From assembly GCF_002266435.3 (NCBI RefSeq), contig NZ_CP029426.2, positions 2,448,001-2,512,000 of the forward strand: a stretch of 64,000 nt of DNA, written 5' to 3'. Source of the DNA: Bradyrhizobium amphicarpaeae (GTDB taxonomy: Bacteria > Pseudomonadota > Alphaproteobacteria > Rhizobiales > Xanthobacteraceae). How positions within the stretch are numbered: the first letter of the stretch is position 1; the number at the start of each line of letters is the position of its first letter. Positions 49,615 through 57,903 of the stretch are shown here, one piece after another. The translations under genes and the position numbers were made by a program. Below the pieces are notes generated by a model that searched no databases, was not told the DNA's origin, and saw only the letters and a program-made list of their open reading frames with translations.

Positions 49615-49708
49615 GAGCGGTTTCCAGCGAAGTGGATTCCGGTTCGCGGGAAGAAAACGCGTCAGAACGAGAAGCCAGGCTTTGGTCCTGATTCAATCAG
49701 AACCAAAG
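49615..49708. repeat. Interspersed-repeat-like sequence with terminal hairpin
   Basis: The start (AGCGGTTTCCAGCGAAGTGG) matches, from memory, a sequence dispersed in Bradyrhizobium and Rhodopseudomonas genomes. It ends in a hairpin of CTTTGGTCCTGATT and AATCAGAACCAAAG (49680-49708), one mismatch. Copy number is not visible in this window. Confidence 0.55.
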
Positions 49709-49996
49709 CGCTGGGCATCCGATTCTCTGCAACCACTTCCACGTTCAGCTTTCGGTTGAGAGGTCGCGCCCTCACTGATGGCCGCCGCTCGCGCAACTCG
49801 CCGCAAGCCGGCTATGCTTGCGCGAAGCTTGACTCGAAAACACGGCAAATCTCCGCACGACTACGGTGATTGACGGCCAGTGCCGTGTCGTTGCTGGACA
49901 AGTTAAAACTTTTCCACAAAATATTCATGTCGCCTCTAAATTGATTCGTGTGCGTTGCGTCCCCCGCGTCCGTGTTTTCCTCTGACGGGCTGGTTA

Positions 49997-50818
49997 ATGA
50001 CACATCGCCAAGAGTCTAACTGCGCGTCTGCGCGTGCCGTGGTTGCTGGCTGCGACGTCGCGGCGCGCTGGTGCGCTCTCGCCGAGCAGCGGCTGCAACA
50101 TCTCTCCGAAATGTTCGAGACCGGCCGCTGGCGTCGTTATCATTCCGAGATCGCATTCCTCGAAAACATCCAGGAAGCCAAGCGCGCCGTCCAGACCTGG
50201 CGCGCGCTGGCGACCGGTGCCGATGTCGCCGAGGCCGCTGCAAGCGTGACACCGGCATTCGGCTGGTCGCCGGCGACCATGCCCCGTGTGTTTCCGCGCG
50301 AGCAGCAGGCGGAGATCGTGCTGCCCAAGACTCTGGAGCCCAACACTCTGGAGCCCAACACTCTGGAGCCCCAGACCCTGCAGCCAAAGGCCGTCCACAT
50401 CGCCCCCGAGACCGCCGTGCCGGTCAGGCTCGATCCCCAGCCGGACGTTCTCGCCGAGATCACCGAAGCCCCGATCGCGCCGCTCGCCGCGCCCGCAGCG
50501 GTGGCATCGTTTACCGCGCCTACCGAAATGCCGCCGCTCAAGGCCCCCGCGGCGAGGGCGCCCTTCGTCGCACCTGCCGTGAGGTCACCGCTCGCGCCGG
50601 CCGCAGTCGCGCCATTCACCGCGCCTGAAGTGAGGCCGCCGCTCCCTGTGTCTGCCGCGAAGCCGCCGAAGACCGCGCCTGCCGCGATGGCAGCGCTCCT
50701 GCCGCAGTTCACGCCGCCGGCCGAGGAAATCGTCGCAGCCCCCAAACGCGTCGTCGAATTCACCTTCAGCCTCGACGGCCTGGAAGCCAAGTACCCACTG
50801 CTGAGGAACGCGTTCTAG
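49997..50818 (+). CDS. TIGR03809-like protein with Ala/Pro-rich tail
   Basis: From ATG 49997 the protein is 273 residues. The first ~85 residues have the conserved pattern of TIGR03809: AARWCALAEQRLQHLSEMFETGRWRRYHSEIAFLENIQEAKRAVQTWRALA. The rest is a Pro/Ala-rich spacer that begins with four copies of a five-residue unit (TLEPN, TLEPN, TLEPQ, TLQPK, encoded by 15-base repeats at 50330-50389). The end is RRVVEF-like and hydrophobic (VVEFTFSLDGLEAKYPLLRNAF). No function is known. It is convergent with the TIGR03808-like gene, its usual companion as I recall. Confidence 0.75.
   Translation: MTHRQESNCASARAVVAGCDVAARWCALAEQRLQHLSEMFETGRWRRYHSEIAFLENIQEAKRAVQTWRALATGADVAEAAASVTPAFGWSPATMPRVFPREQQAEIVLPKTLEPNTLEPNTLEPQTLQPKAVHIAPETAVPVRLDPQPDVLAEITEAPIAPLAAPAAVASFTAPTEMPPLKAPAARAPFVAPAVRSPLAPAAVAPFTAPEVRPPLPVSAAKPPKTAPAAMAALLPQFTPPAEEIVAAPKRVVEFTFSLDGLEAKYPLLRNAF
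50330..50389 (+). repeat. 15-bp tandem repeat coding for TLEPN
   Basis: Four units of ACTCTGGAGCCCAAC, the last two diverged, are in frame in the TIGR03809-like gene. Copy number may vary between strains by slippage. Confidence 0.85.
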
Positions 50819-50848
50819 CGTCTGGCCCCAGAGGCGAGGAGGCGGCTT

Positions 50849-52219
50849 TCAGCGCCGCACCGCATTGCCGCCGACCATCACCTGCGCGAATCGCTGCGCG
50901 CCGTCGGCTGACAGATCCGACGTCACCGCACGCGCATGGTCGAGGCCGACGACGGCGCCGCGCGGGGTTTCGGAGATCATGTTGTTGTTGACCAGCGCGA
51001 TGCCCGCGCCCGGCACGACGGAGACGCCGACGCCAGCGAGGGCCTTGCGGATGACGTTGCCCGTGATTGCGACGTCGCGCAGATATTTGCCCCAGCCGGC
51101 GACGATGCCGTAGGATGGCGCGTTCTCGATCACATTGCCGGTCACGGCTGAATCCGCCTCGATGTAGATGCCGACGCCCGCGTCGTCGTCGGGCGCGGTG
51201 CCGACCGGGCGCTTCGGGATCAGGTTGCGGATGATGTTGCCCTGGACCACCGCGATGCGGCCACCCTCGTTGAAATTGCAGACGGAGACGCCGACCGCCG
51301 CGCCATCCACAATGTTGTTGGCGATCACCGCGGCCTCGAAAGCGAACTCGGAATAGAGCGCGACCTCGCGCACGTCGCTGACGCTGTTGCCGGATATGTG
51401 GATGTTCGAGGCCGAATTGCCGCGCACCGCCGAGTAATCGCAGTTTCTGATGCGGTTGCCGCGCACGATCACGTTGCCGGCGCGGAACGCGTTGATGGCG
51501 TTGCCGTACTGACCGGAGCCGCCGGGACCGGCCTTGATGTTCTCGATGCGGTTGTCGGCGACCAGCGTGCCGTCGTCGCCGATCGCGCTGCGCAGGATCT
51601 CGATGCCGTTGTCGTTGGTGCCGATGATGGTGTTGCGGGACACGCTGAGGCCTTTGGCGTCGAACGAGACCACCGCGGTGACCGCGATGTCAGTGAAGAT
51701 GTTGCCCGAGATGTCGCCGGACACCTGTTCGAGCCAGATGCCGCTGCCGCCTGAGTTCGTGATCTCGCAATCGGCGATGCGGATGTCGCGTCCGCCGAGC
51801 ACATGGATCAGCCCGCGACGCGTCGGCAGCGGAATGCCGCCGCCGTCGAAGGTGATACCGGTGAGGCCGATTGCATCGGCACCGTCAGCCTGGATCGCCG
51901 AGGCGCCGCCGGTGAAGACGAGTTTCGTCGCGCCGCGTACGCCGATCAATTGTGCGCCGTTCGGCAGCCGCAACAGCCCGGTGCGATAGACGCCGGGTGG
52001 TAGTGCCAGCGGCAGCTGTGCGCGTGCAACCTCGTCGATCGCGCGTTGCAGCGCGCGGGTCTGATCTTCGCTGCTGCCGGGCCGTATGCCGTATTGCGTG
52101 GCGTCGCGGCCGAGCAGGGATGTCAGTGGCGCCGCGCGCGCGGCGTCGGCCGGCATGGCCAGCGCGCCGGCGATGCCTGCGGTCGAAGCTCCGATGAGAT
52201 GACGGCGATTGAGGTCCAT
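50849..52219 (-). CDS. Tat-translocated beta-helix repeat protein (TIGR03808-like)
   Basis: The 456-residue protein begins with a twin-arginine signal (NRRHLIGASTAGIAGALAM, then cleavage near AARA). Repeats typical of right-handed beta-helix proteins follow from about residue 110 (periodic IxxNxIxN patterns such as SVSRNTIIGTNDNGIEI and VIVRGNRIRNCDYSAV). Proteins of this family are predicted to resemble carbohydrate epimerases or lyases, and the twin-arginine signal suggests a folded protein with a cofactor; the true role is unknown. It is convergent with the TIGR03809-like gene, 30 bases away. Confidence 0.85.
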   Translation of the reverse strand: MDLNRRHLIGASTAGIAGALAMPADAARAAPLTSLLGRDATQYGIRPGSSEDQTRALQRAIDEVARAQLPLALPPGVYRTGLLRLPNGAQLIGVRGATKLVFTGGASAIQADGADAIGLTGITFDGGGIPLPTRRGLIHVLGGRDIRIADCEITNSGGSGIWLEQVSGDISGNIFTDIAVTAVVSFDAKGLSVSRNTIIGTNDNGIEILRSAIGDDGTLVADNRIENIKAGPGGSGQYGNAINAFRAGNVIVRGNRIRNCDYSAVRGNSASNIHISGNSVSDVREVALYSEFAFEAAVIANNIVDGAAVGVSVCNFNEGGRIAVVQGNIIRNLIPKRPVGTAPDDDAGVGIYIEADSAVTGNVIENAPSYGIVAGWGKYLRDVAITGNVIRKALAGVGVSVVPGAGIALVNNNMISETPRGAVVGLDHARAVTSDLSADGAQRFAQVMVGGNAVRR

Positions 52220-52333
52220 GACGCGTCCTCCGGCGGAAGCGGGAGGGCATCCGCGCCGACTAGGTAGCGCAGGGCGGCCGGGCTCGCGAGGATTGTTCGC
52301 GGTAGGGTTAAGTGTTTACCGCAGCGGAGGTGT

Positions 52334-52434
52334 CGTAGGGTGGGTTAGCGGTAGGCGTAACCCACCATGTCACCGCGCGTACGGAACACGTTGATGCAGA
52401 AGAGGTGGATTACGCTGCGCTAATCCACCCTATG
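52334..52434. repeat. Palindromic repeat overlapping the 3' end of pcp
   Basis: The arms CGTAGGGTGGGTTAGCG (52334-52350) and GCTAATCCACCCTATG (52419-52434) match imperfectly, with inner pairs around GTAACCCACCA and GGTGGATTACG. The right arm covers the stop codon of the pcp gene (52430-52432). The left arm resembles the element at 27659. Confidence 0.75.
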
Positions 52435-53083
52435 AGGCTGTGTTCCGCGCTTTCCTCGCGAGCCCCACCATCTCGATCAGCATGGCTTCGCCCGCATCCA
52501 CCAGTTCCTCCAGCGTGATCCGGGCTGCGCCCTTGCGCCGCACCGCGCCGCCGCGCGCGAGCAGGGGAATGTGGATGAAGGCCGCAAGCTGCGGCCCGCC
52601 CGCGCGTACATTCTCGATCGCGCGCCAGCTCAGATAGTTGCAGAGATAGGCGCCGGCATCGCGCGAGGGCCGCGCATCGATGCCGGTGAGGCGCGCGGCG
52701 CGCAGCAGCCTTGCGGTGTGCGGACCGAAATTCATGGCGTCGGCGGTGCCTGCGATGCCGCGCTTGCGCGATCGGGTGTTGGCGGCATCGGGCCAGAGCA
52801 TGGTGACGGCGTTGCGCGCGCGGGTCTCGATGCGTAGGTAGGGCGTGCGCGCGGCGAGGCCAAACATCAAAAGCGCGTCCGGTTTCACCTTCGCGAGCAC
52901 CTCGGGCAATTGCCGGTCGACCGCGGCATAGGTGACCGGGAAGATGTGGCTCGACAGCTCGACATCGTCGAGGGCCGGCCGGCGCAATTGCGCGAGCCGC
53001 GCGACCAGCGGCTGGGTCGGGTTATAGGGCGCGCCGGGGAACGGCCCGAAGCCGGTGAGGAGAATACGGAGCTTCTCGCTCAT
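52430..53083 (-). CDS. pcp: Pyroglutamyl-peptidase I (peptidase C15)
   Basis: The 217-residue protein has the Pcp triad: Glu86 (LRIETRARN), Cys148 (DAGAYLCNYLSW) and His171 (AFIHIPLL), with GFGPFPGAPYNPT at the N-terminus. It removes N-terminal pyroglutamate from peptides in the cytoplasm. Its ATG overlaps the stop of meaB (ATGA), so they are coupled. The C-terminal end (RKARNTAS) is encoded within a palindromic repeat, which supplies the stop codon. Confidence 0.9.
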   Translation of the reverse strand: MSEKLRILLTGFGPFPGAPYNPTQPLVARLAQLRRPALDDVELSSHIFPVTYAAVDRQLPEVLAKVKPDALLMFGLAARTPYLRIETRARNAVTMLWPDAANTRSRKRGIAGTADAMNFGPHTARLLRAARLTGIDARPSRDAGAYLCNYLSWRAIENVRAGGPQLAAFIHIPLLARGGAVRRKGAARITLEELVDAGEAMLIEMVGLARKARNTAS

Positions 53084-54069
53084 TTCAGCAACTCCAATAT
53101 CTGCTCGGCGGCGAGCGCCGGGGTGAGATGGCCGTCGGCGACTTCAGCCTCGATCTTCCGGACCCTGCTGCGAACCGAGGCCTCGCTGCGCAGCCGCGCC
53201 AGCATGCGCTGCTCCAGCATCGACCACATCCATTTCACCTGCTGCTCACGCCGCCGCGCGGCGAAATCGCCCGATGCGTTCATCGCCTTGCGGTGATCGA
53301 GAACCTTCTGCCAGAGCTCGGCGATGCCGGTGCCGGCCAGCGCCGAATAGGTGAGGACGGGCGGATGCCAATGCTCGGACCTCGGCGCCAGAATATGCAG
53401 CGCGCCGCGATAATCGGCGGCGGTGATGTTGGCGCGCTTGAGATTGTCGCCGTCGGCCTTGTTGATGGCGATCATGTCGGCGAGCTCGACCAGGCCCTTC
53501 TTGATGCCCTGCAATTCGTCGCCGCCGCCCGGCAGCATCAATGCGAGGAAGAAGTCGGTCATGTCGCAGACGGCAGTCTCGGACTGGCCGATGCCGACGG
53601 TCTCGACCAGCACGACGTCGAAGCCGGCAGCCTCGCAGAGCAGCATCGCCTCGCGTGTTTTCGCGGCGACGCCGCCGAGCGTGCCGGACGACGGCGAGGG
53701 CCGGATGAAGGCATGGTCCGAGGCCGACAGCCGCGCCATTCGCGTCTTGTCGCCGAGGATCGAGCCGCCGCTGCGCGCCGATGACGGATCGACCGCAAGC
53801 ACCGCGACCTTGTTGCCTTGCTCGATCAGATAGGTGCCGAGCACATCGATGGTGGTGGACTTGCCGACGCCGGGCGAGCCGGTGATGCCGACGCGGAACG
53901 CCTTGCCGGTGTCGGGCAGGAGCATCTGCACCAGCTCTCGCGCCAGCGCCTGGTGGTCGCCGCGCCGGCTTTCCACCAGCGTGATGGCGCGAGCGAGCGC
54001 TGCGCGATGGCCGGAACGGAGGTCGCGGGCGAGGGAGGGGATGTCGAGCGAGGCCTTCTTCTCAGTCAT
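53080..54069 (-). CDS. meaB: Methylmalonyl-CoA mutase-associated GTPase MeaB
   Basis: MeaB is the G-protein chaperone that loads and protects the cobalamin of methylmalonyl-CoA mutase. The 329-residue protein has a Walker A (GSPGVGKSTT) near residue 64, the switch region DPSSARSGGSILGDKTRM, and the second GTPase motif ETVGIGQSE. The mutase genes lie 4.7-9 kb away in the same window, on the same strand. The stop codon overlaps the start of pcp. Confidence 0.94.
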   Translation of the reverse strand: MTEKKASLDIPSLARDLRSGHRAALARAITLVESRRGDHQALARELVQMLLPDTGKAFRVGITGSPGVGKSTTIDVLGTYLIEQGNKVAVLAVDPSSARSGGSILGDKTRMARLSASDHAFIRPSPSSGTLGGVAAKTREAMLLCEAAGFDVVLVETVGIGQSETAVCDMTDFFLALMLPGGGDELQGIKKGLVELADMIAINKADGDNLKRANITAADYRGALHILAPRSEHWHPPVLTYSALAGTGIAELWQKVLDHRKAMNASGDFAARRREQQVKWMWSMLEQRMLARLRSEASVRSRVRKIEAEVADGHLTPALAAEQILELLK

Positions 54070-54120
54070 GCCCTGCTTTACAACGCCGAGGCCGGGCAGG
54101 CGAGGGCCGCCCGCCCCATA

Positions 54121-55632
54121 TCACCTGCCCGTTGCCGCCGCCGTCTGCGCCGGTTTCAACTTGCGCCAGACCCAGACCATCACCGGCCAGAGCAGGGCGC
54201 CGATCGCCATCGCGGCGAGGATGGCGGCAACCGGGCGCTCGAAGAATGGCAGGATACTGCCGTCGGACTTGATCAGTGAGGTGACGAAGGCCTGCTCGAC
54301 CATGGTCCCCATGACGATGCCGAGTACCATCGCGGCGACGGGATAGCCGTTCGCCTCCATGACGTAGCCGATCACGCCGAAGGCGGCGACGGTGACGACG
54401 CCGAACATGTTGTTGCCGATCGCGAACGAGCCGACCGCGCAGCACAGCATGATGATCGGCATGATGGCTGAGCGAGGCGCCAGCAGGATGTAGGCGGCGA
54501 TCCGGATCATGGCGATGCCGAGCGGGATCATCAGGATGTTCGCGATGATGAACATCAAATAGATCGCGTACATGCTCGACGCTTTCTCGGTGAACAGCGT
54601 CGGGCCCGGATTGAGCCCCTTCATGTAGAGCACGCCGATCGCGATCGCGGCAATGGTGTCGCCGGGGATGCCGAACAGCAGCGAGGGCACCCAGCCCGAG
54701 GCGATGCTGGCATTGTTGCTCGCGCCGGCCTCGACCAGGCCTTCGACATGGCCGGTGCCGAATTTTTCCGGTTCTTTGGAGAAACGCTTCGACATCGCGT
54801 AGGAGACCCAGGCGGCCATGTCGGCACCGGCGCCGGGGAGCACGCCGATGATGATGCCGACGATGTTTCCGCGCGTCATCTGCCAGTGATACTTTTTGGT
54901 CAGCTTCCATTGACCGGCCATGATGCTTCCGAATTTCCGCCGCGGCAGCGGCGGCGGCTCGGGCGTCAGCATCGCACGCATCACCTGCGCCACCGCGAAC
55001 ACGCCGACCAGCGCCGGGATTGGCTCGATGCCGCCGAACAGATCGGTGAGGCCGAAAGTGAAGCGCGGAACGCCGCCGGGGTTCTCGATGCCGACGCAGG
55101 AGACCAGCAGGCCGAGGAACATGCCGGCGATCGCCTTCACCGGCGAAGAGCGCGCCACCAGGGTGGCGCACATCAGGCCGAGCAGCGCCAGCCAGAAATA
55201 TTCGAAGGTCGAGAACGACAGCGCGATCTCGGCGAGCGGCGGCGCCAGGATCATCAAGGACAGCACGCCGGCGATGCCGCCGACGGCGGAGAACCACACG
55301 CCGGCACCTAACGCCAGCTCGGCCTGGCCCTTCCGCGTCATCGCATAGGCCTCGTCGGCATAGGCCGCGGAGGCGGGCGTGCCGGGAATGCGCAGCAGTG
55401 CACCCGGAATGTCTCCGGAGAAGATTGCCATCGAGGACGCCGCGACGATGGTCGCGATCGCCGCGATCGGTGAGAGGTAGAAGGTGACGGGAACGAGCAG
55501 GGCGGTTGCCATCGTCGCCGACAGGCCGGGCAGCGAGCCGATCACGAGGCCGTACACGGAGGCCGCGACCATCGCGATGATGACCTCCCAGGTGGAGATC
55601 AGGGCGAAGGCTTCAATCAGGGTCTTCAGCAT
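54121..55632 (-). CDS. tctA: Tripartite tricarboxylate transporter, large permease TctA
   Basis: The 503-residue protein has about 11-12 membrane helices and the TctA signatures GSLPGLSATMATALLVPVTF and, later, GVLPGAGADMAAWVSYAM. It forms the main channel of a TTT solute importer, with TctB and a periplasmic binding protein. tctC, tctB and tctA follow each other on the minus strand within 3.1 kb, so they form one operon. The substrate is not predictable (citrate, other tri- or dicarboxylates, aromatic acids). Confidence 0.92.
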   Translation of the reverse strand: MLKTLIEAFALISTWEVIIAMVAASVYGLVIGSLPGLSATMATALLVPVTFYLSPIAAIATIVAASSMAIFSGDIPGALLRIPGTPASAAYADEAYAMTRKGQAELALGAGVWFSAVGGIAGVLSLMILAPPLAEIALSFSTFEYFWLALLGLMCATLVARSSPVKAIAGMFLGLLVSCVGIENPGGVPRFTFGLTDLFGGIEPIPALVGVFAVAQVMRAMLTPEPPPLPRRKFGSIMAGQWKLTKKYHWQMTRGNIVGIIIGVLPGAGADMAAWVSYAMSKRFSKEPEKFGTGHVEGLVEAGASNNASIASGWVPSLLFGIPGDTIAAIAIGVLYMKGLNPGPTLFTEKASSMYAIYLMFIIANILMIPLGIAMIRIAAYILLAPRSAIMPIIMLCCAVGSFAIGNNMFGVVTVAAFGVIGYVMEANGYPVAAMVLGIVMGTMVEQAFVTSLIKSDGSILPFFERPVAAILAAMAIGALLWPVMVWVWRKLKPAQTAAATGR

Positions 55633-55638
55633 GGGGAA

Positions 55639-56133
55639 TTACCAGGGCGTCGGCAGCAGGCCGGCAGGAAGCGGCACGCGCAACAGCTTGCCGAAGATGA
55701 GGTGAATGGCGAACGGCGACAGCGCCGCTAGCGGCAGGGCCAGCTTCCACTTCGCACCGAGCGCGGTCGAGGTGACGTAGACCATAAGCGCCGCGGTGAT
55801 GATGAAGCCGAGCCGGTCGGCGGCGACGACGTAGAACAGCAGCAACCCCGGCGGCAGCAAGGCGCGCAGGCCGTAGAGCTTGCCCTGCGGGGGTGGAATG
55901 GCTGCCGTCTGGCCATCCTCCAGAGGGATCAGCTCTTCCTCCTCCTCGAAAGAGTGGCCGATTCCGAACACGATCGCGAGGCCGCACAGAGCGAGGCCCG
56001 TCCCGATCACCAGCGGAAACACATTGGGGCCGACCGGCTGGCCGGGCACCGGCGGCAGGATATAGCCGCCATAGGCAGCCGCCGCGCCAAGCACGACGAG
56101 AAACGATCCCGTAACGGAGTCGGGAAGACGCAT
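55639..56133 (-). CDS. tctB: Tripartite tricarboxylate transporter, small permease TctB
   Basis: From the ATG at 56133 the protein is 164 residues, with four membrane helices and a charged loop (EEEEELIPLEDG) between helices 2 and 3. This is the TctB architecture. The frame is open to 56187, but no family member needs the extension. It lies 6 bases upstream of tctA. Confidence 0.88.
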   Translation of the reverse strand: MRLPDSVTGSFLVVLGAAAAYGGYILPPVPGQPVGPNVFPLVIGTGLALCGLAIVFGIGHSFEEEEELIPLEDGQTAAIPPPQGKLYGLRALLPPGLLLFYVVAADRLGFIITAALMVYVTSTALGAKWKLALPLAALSPFAIHLIFGKLLRVPLPAGLLPTPW

Positions 56134-56223
56134 GGGAGGAGTCCTATGAAAGAAGTTCTCCCCTCCCCGCGCGCGGGGAGAGGCCATCAGACGTAGTTGC
56201 CGAGGTCACCGGCCGAAATCGGA

Positions 56224-57216
56224 TCAGGCTTTCGAAAGGCCGGCCGCCTTCATCGCTTCGCCCATCTGGGCATCGCCCTTGTCCATGAAGCCAGTGAACT
56301 GGCCTGCATCGCCCCAGACTGTGCCGAACCCGCGATTGGTCATGAAGTCCTTGAACTCGGCGGAGTCGTAGACCTTCTTCAGCGCAGCGGTCAGCTTGCT
56401 CGCGATCTCCGGCGGAAGGTTCTTCGGTCCGGCAATGCCGCGCCAGGCGCCGGTTGCGTAGTCGATGCCCATCGCTTCCTTCAGCGTCGGCACGTCCTTG
56501 AAGACCGGGTTGCGCGCGGGGGCCATGATGGCGAGGCTCCTGGCCTTGCCCGCCTCGATGATCGCGCGTGCCTCCGGCACCGAGCACGTCGTGAGGTCGA
56601 GGCCGCCGGCGGCGAGATCCTGCATCGCGGGCGCCGCGCCGTTCGAGGGCACCCAGGCGACCTGGTTGGCGGGCAGGCCCATTGCCTGCATCCAGCCGAC
56701 CAGCGCGAGATGCCAGATGCCGCCCTGGCCGGTACCGGAAGCCTTGAACTTGCCGGGAGGTGCCGCCTTGATGGCCTCGGCGAGCTCCTTGACCGTCTTG
56801 TATGGCGAGGAGGAGGAGACCTGGATCCCCGGGGGATCCTCGTTCATCAGCGCCAGCGGGGTGTAGCTCCTCGGCGTCAGCTCGGTGAGGCCCTGCCAGT
56901 GCATCATCGAGATTTCGACGGTGAGCATGCCGATGGTGTAGCCGTCGGGTTGTGCGGTCGCGATCGCGCTATGGCCGACCACGCCGGAGCCGCCGGTGCG
57001 GTTGATCACGTTGAAGGGCTGGCCGAGATCCTTTTCCAGCAGCGCTGCGACAATGCGCGCGGTGGCGTCGGTTCCGCCGCCCGCGCCCCACGGCACGATC
57101 ACGGTGACCGGCCGACCCGGATAGGCTTGTGCGCGTGCGGGCTTGAAGCCGAAAGCGGCGGATGCGGCAACCGCAGCCGTTGAAGCCGCAAAAGTGCGGC
57201 GCGAAATCCTGGACAT
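56224..57216 (-). CDS. tctC: Tripartite tricarboxylate transporter binding protein (Bug family)
   Basis: The 330-residue periplasmic protein starts with a twin-arginine-like signal (SRISRRTFAASTAAVAASAAFG) and has the Bug/TctC pattern: YPGRPVTVIVPWGAGGGTDATAR, then the ligand loop region GGSGVVGHSAIA. GGGAGG-like ribosome site (GGGAGG) precedes ATG 57216, which fixes the start although the frame is open to 57387. It binds an organic acid and hands it to TctAB. It is the first gene of the operon. Confidence 0.93.
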   Translation of the reverse strand: MSRISRRTFAASTAAVAASAAFGFKPARAQAYPGRPVTVIVPWGAGGGTDATARIVAALLEKDLGQPFNVINRTGGSGVVGHSAIATAQPDGYTIGMLTVEISMMHWQGLTELTPRSYTPLALMNEDPPGIQVSSSSPYKTVKELAEAIKAAPPGKFKASGTGQGGIWHLALVGWMQAMGLPANQVAWVPSNGAAPAMQDLAAGGLDLTTCSVPEARAIIEAGKARSLAIMAPARNPVFKDVPTLKEAMGIDYATGAWRGIAGPKNLPPEIASKLTAALKKVYDSAEFKDFMTNRGFGTVWGDAGQFTGFMDKGDAQMGEAMKAAGLSKA

Positions 57217-57428
57217 TGAATGCCTCCCAACGGCGCCCGTGATGTCGGGCGCTCTTCTCAATGGCGACATTCTAGTCGGCTTTGCAGCGTCGCCGCAAGA
57301 TAGCGCTACCAAGGAGATGCAGATGTTGTGCGAAAGGCATGCCCATCGGACGGGCAGTCGGAAACCGGGTGGGTCTTGCCGGTGCAACGCGCCAACCTCT
57401 GCGCGTAACGAGAACCGGAGGCAAGCCG

Positions 57429-57845
57429 ATGACCCAAGCCTATTACAGCGCGGTGCTCGACCGCCCCTTGGACGAGGTCTGGTCGCTGATCCGCGATTTC
57501 AACAACTATCCCGCTTACATCGAGGGCGTCAGCGAGAGCGTGATCGAAGACGACAAGCGCGGCGATGAGGTCGGCGCCATCAGGCGGTTCTGCTATCTTG
57601 GAAACTGGATCCGCCAGCGCCTGGTCGATCACTCGGACCGGCAGCACACCCTGACCTATGCCGGTCTCGAAGCGCTGCCGTATCCGCGGGATGACGGAAG
57701 CCGGGCGCCGGCGCCGACGCGCTATCAAGGCACCCTGCAATTGCGCCCGATCATCGAGGGTAACCGCACCCTCATCGAATGGTCGGTCGCGCTCGAGACC
57801 GAGCCTGCGGATGCCGATCGCTGGCAGGCGCTATTCGCGTCCTGA
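57429..57845 (+). CDS. SRPBCC-fold protein, truncated at its C-terminus
   Basis: The 138-residue protein has the START/SRPBCC pattern: YSAVLDRPLDEVWSLIRDFNNYPAYIEGV, then RRFCYLGNWIRQRL and TLIEWSVALE near the end. ATG 57429 is preceded by CGGAGG. A TGA at 57843-57845 stops it after FAS; the following 16 codons in the same frame (IPDWTNSLARTL and so on, to TAG 57894) look like the normal final helix. If the TGA were TGG (Trp), the protein would be 155 residues. This gene is probably a nonsense-truncated copy; whether it is functional is unknown. Confidence 0.8.
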   Translation: MTQAYYSAVLDRPLDEVWSLIRDFNNYPAYIEGVSESVIEDDKRGDEVGAIRRFCYLGNWIRQRLVDHSDRQHTLTYAGLEALPYPRDDGSRAPAPTRYQGTLQLRPIIEGNRTLIEWSVALETEPADADRWQALFAS

Positions 57846-57903
57846 ATTCCCGACTGGACGAACTCACTTGCGCGGACGCTGGGGCGATCCGGTTAGCGAC
57901 CGC

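Larger units (their letters stand above)
49414..49996. other. Intergenic region with sRNA candidate and interspersed repeat
   Basis: This stretch of about 580 bases has no credible gene. It contains a strong intrinsic terminator (49574-49607), a candidate small-RNA gene upstream of it, and a region (49615-49708) that resembles a repeat found in many Bradyrhizobiaceae genomes. The last 130 bases are relatively A-T rich and probably hold the promoter of the next gene. Confidence 0.6.
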
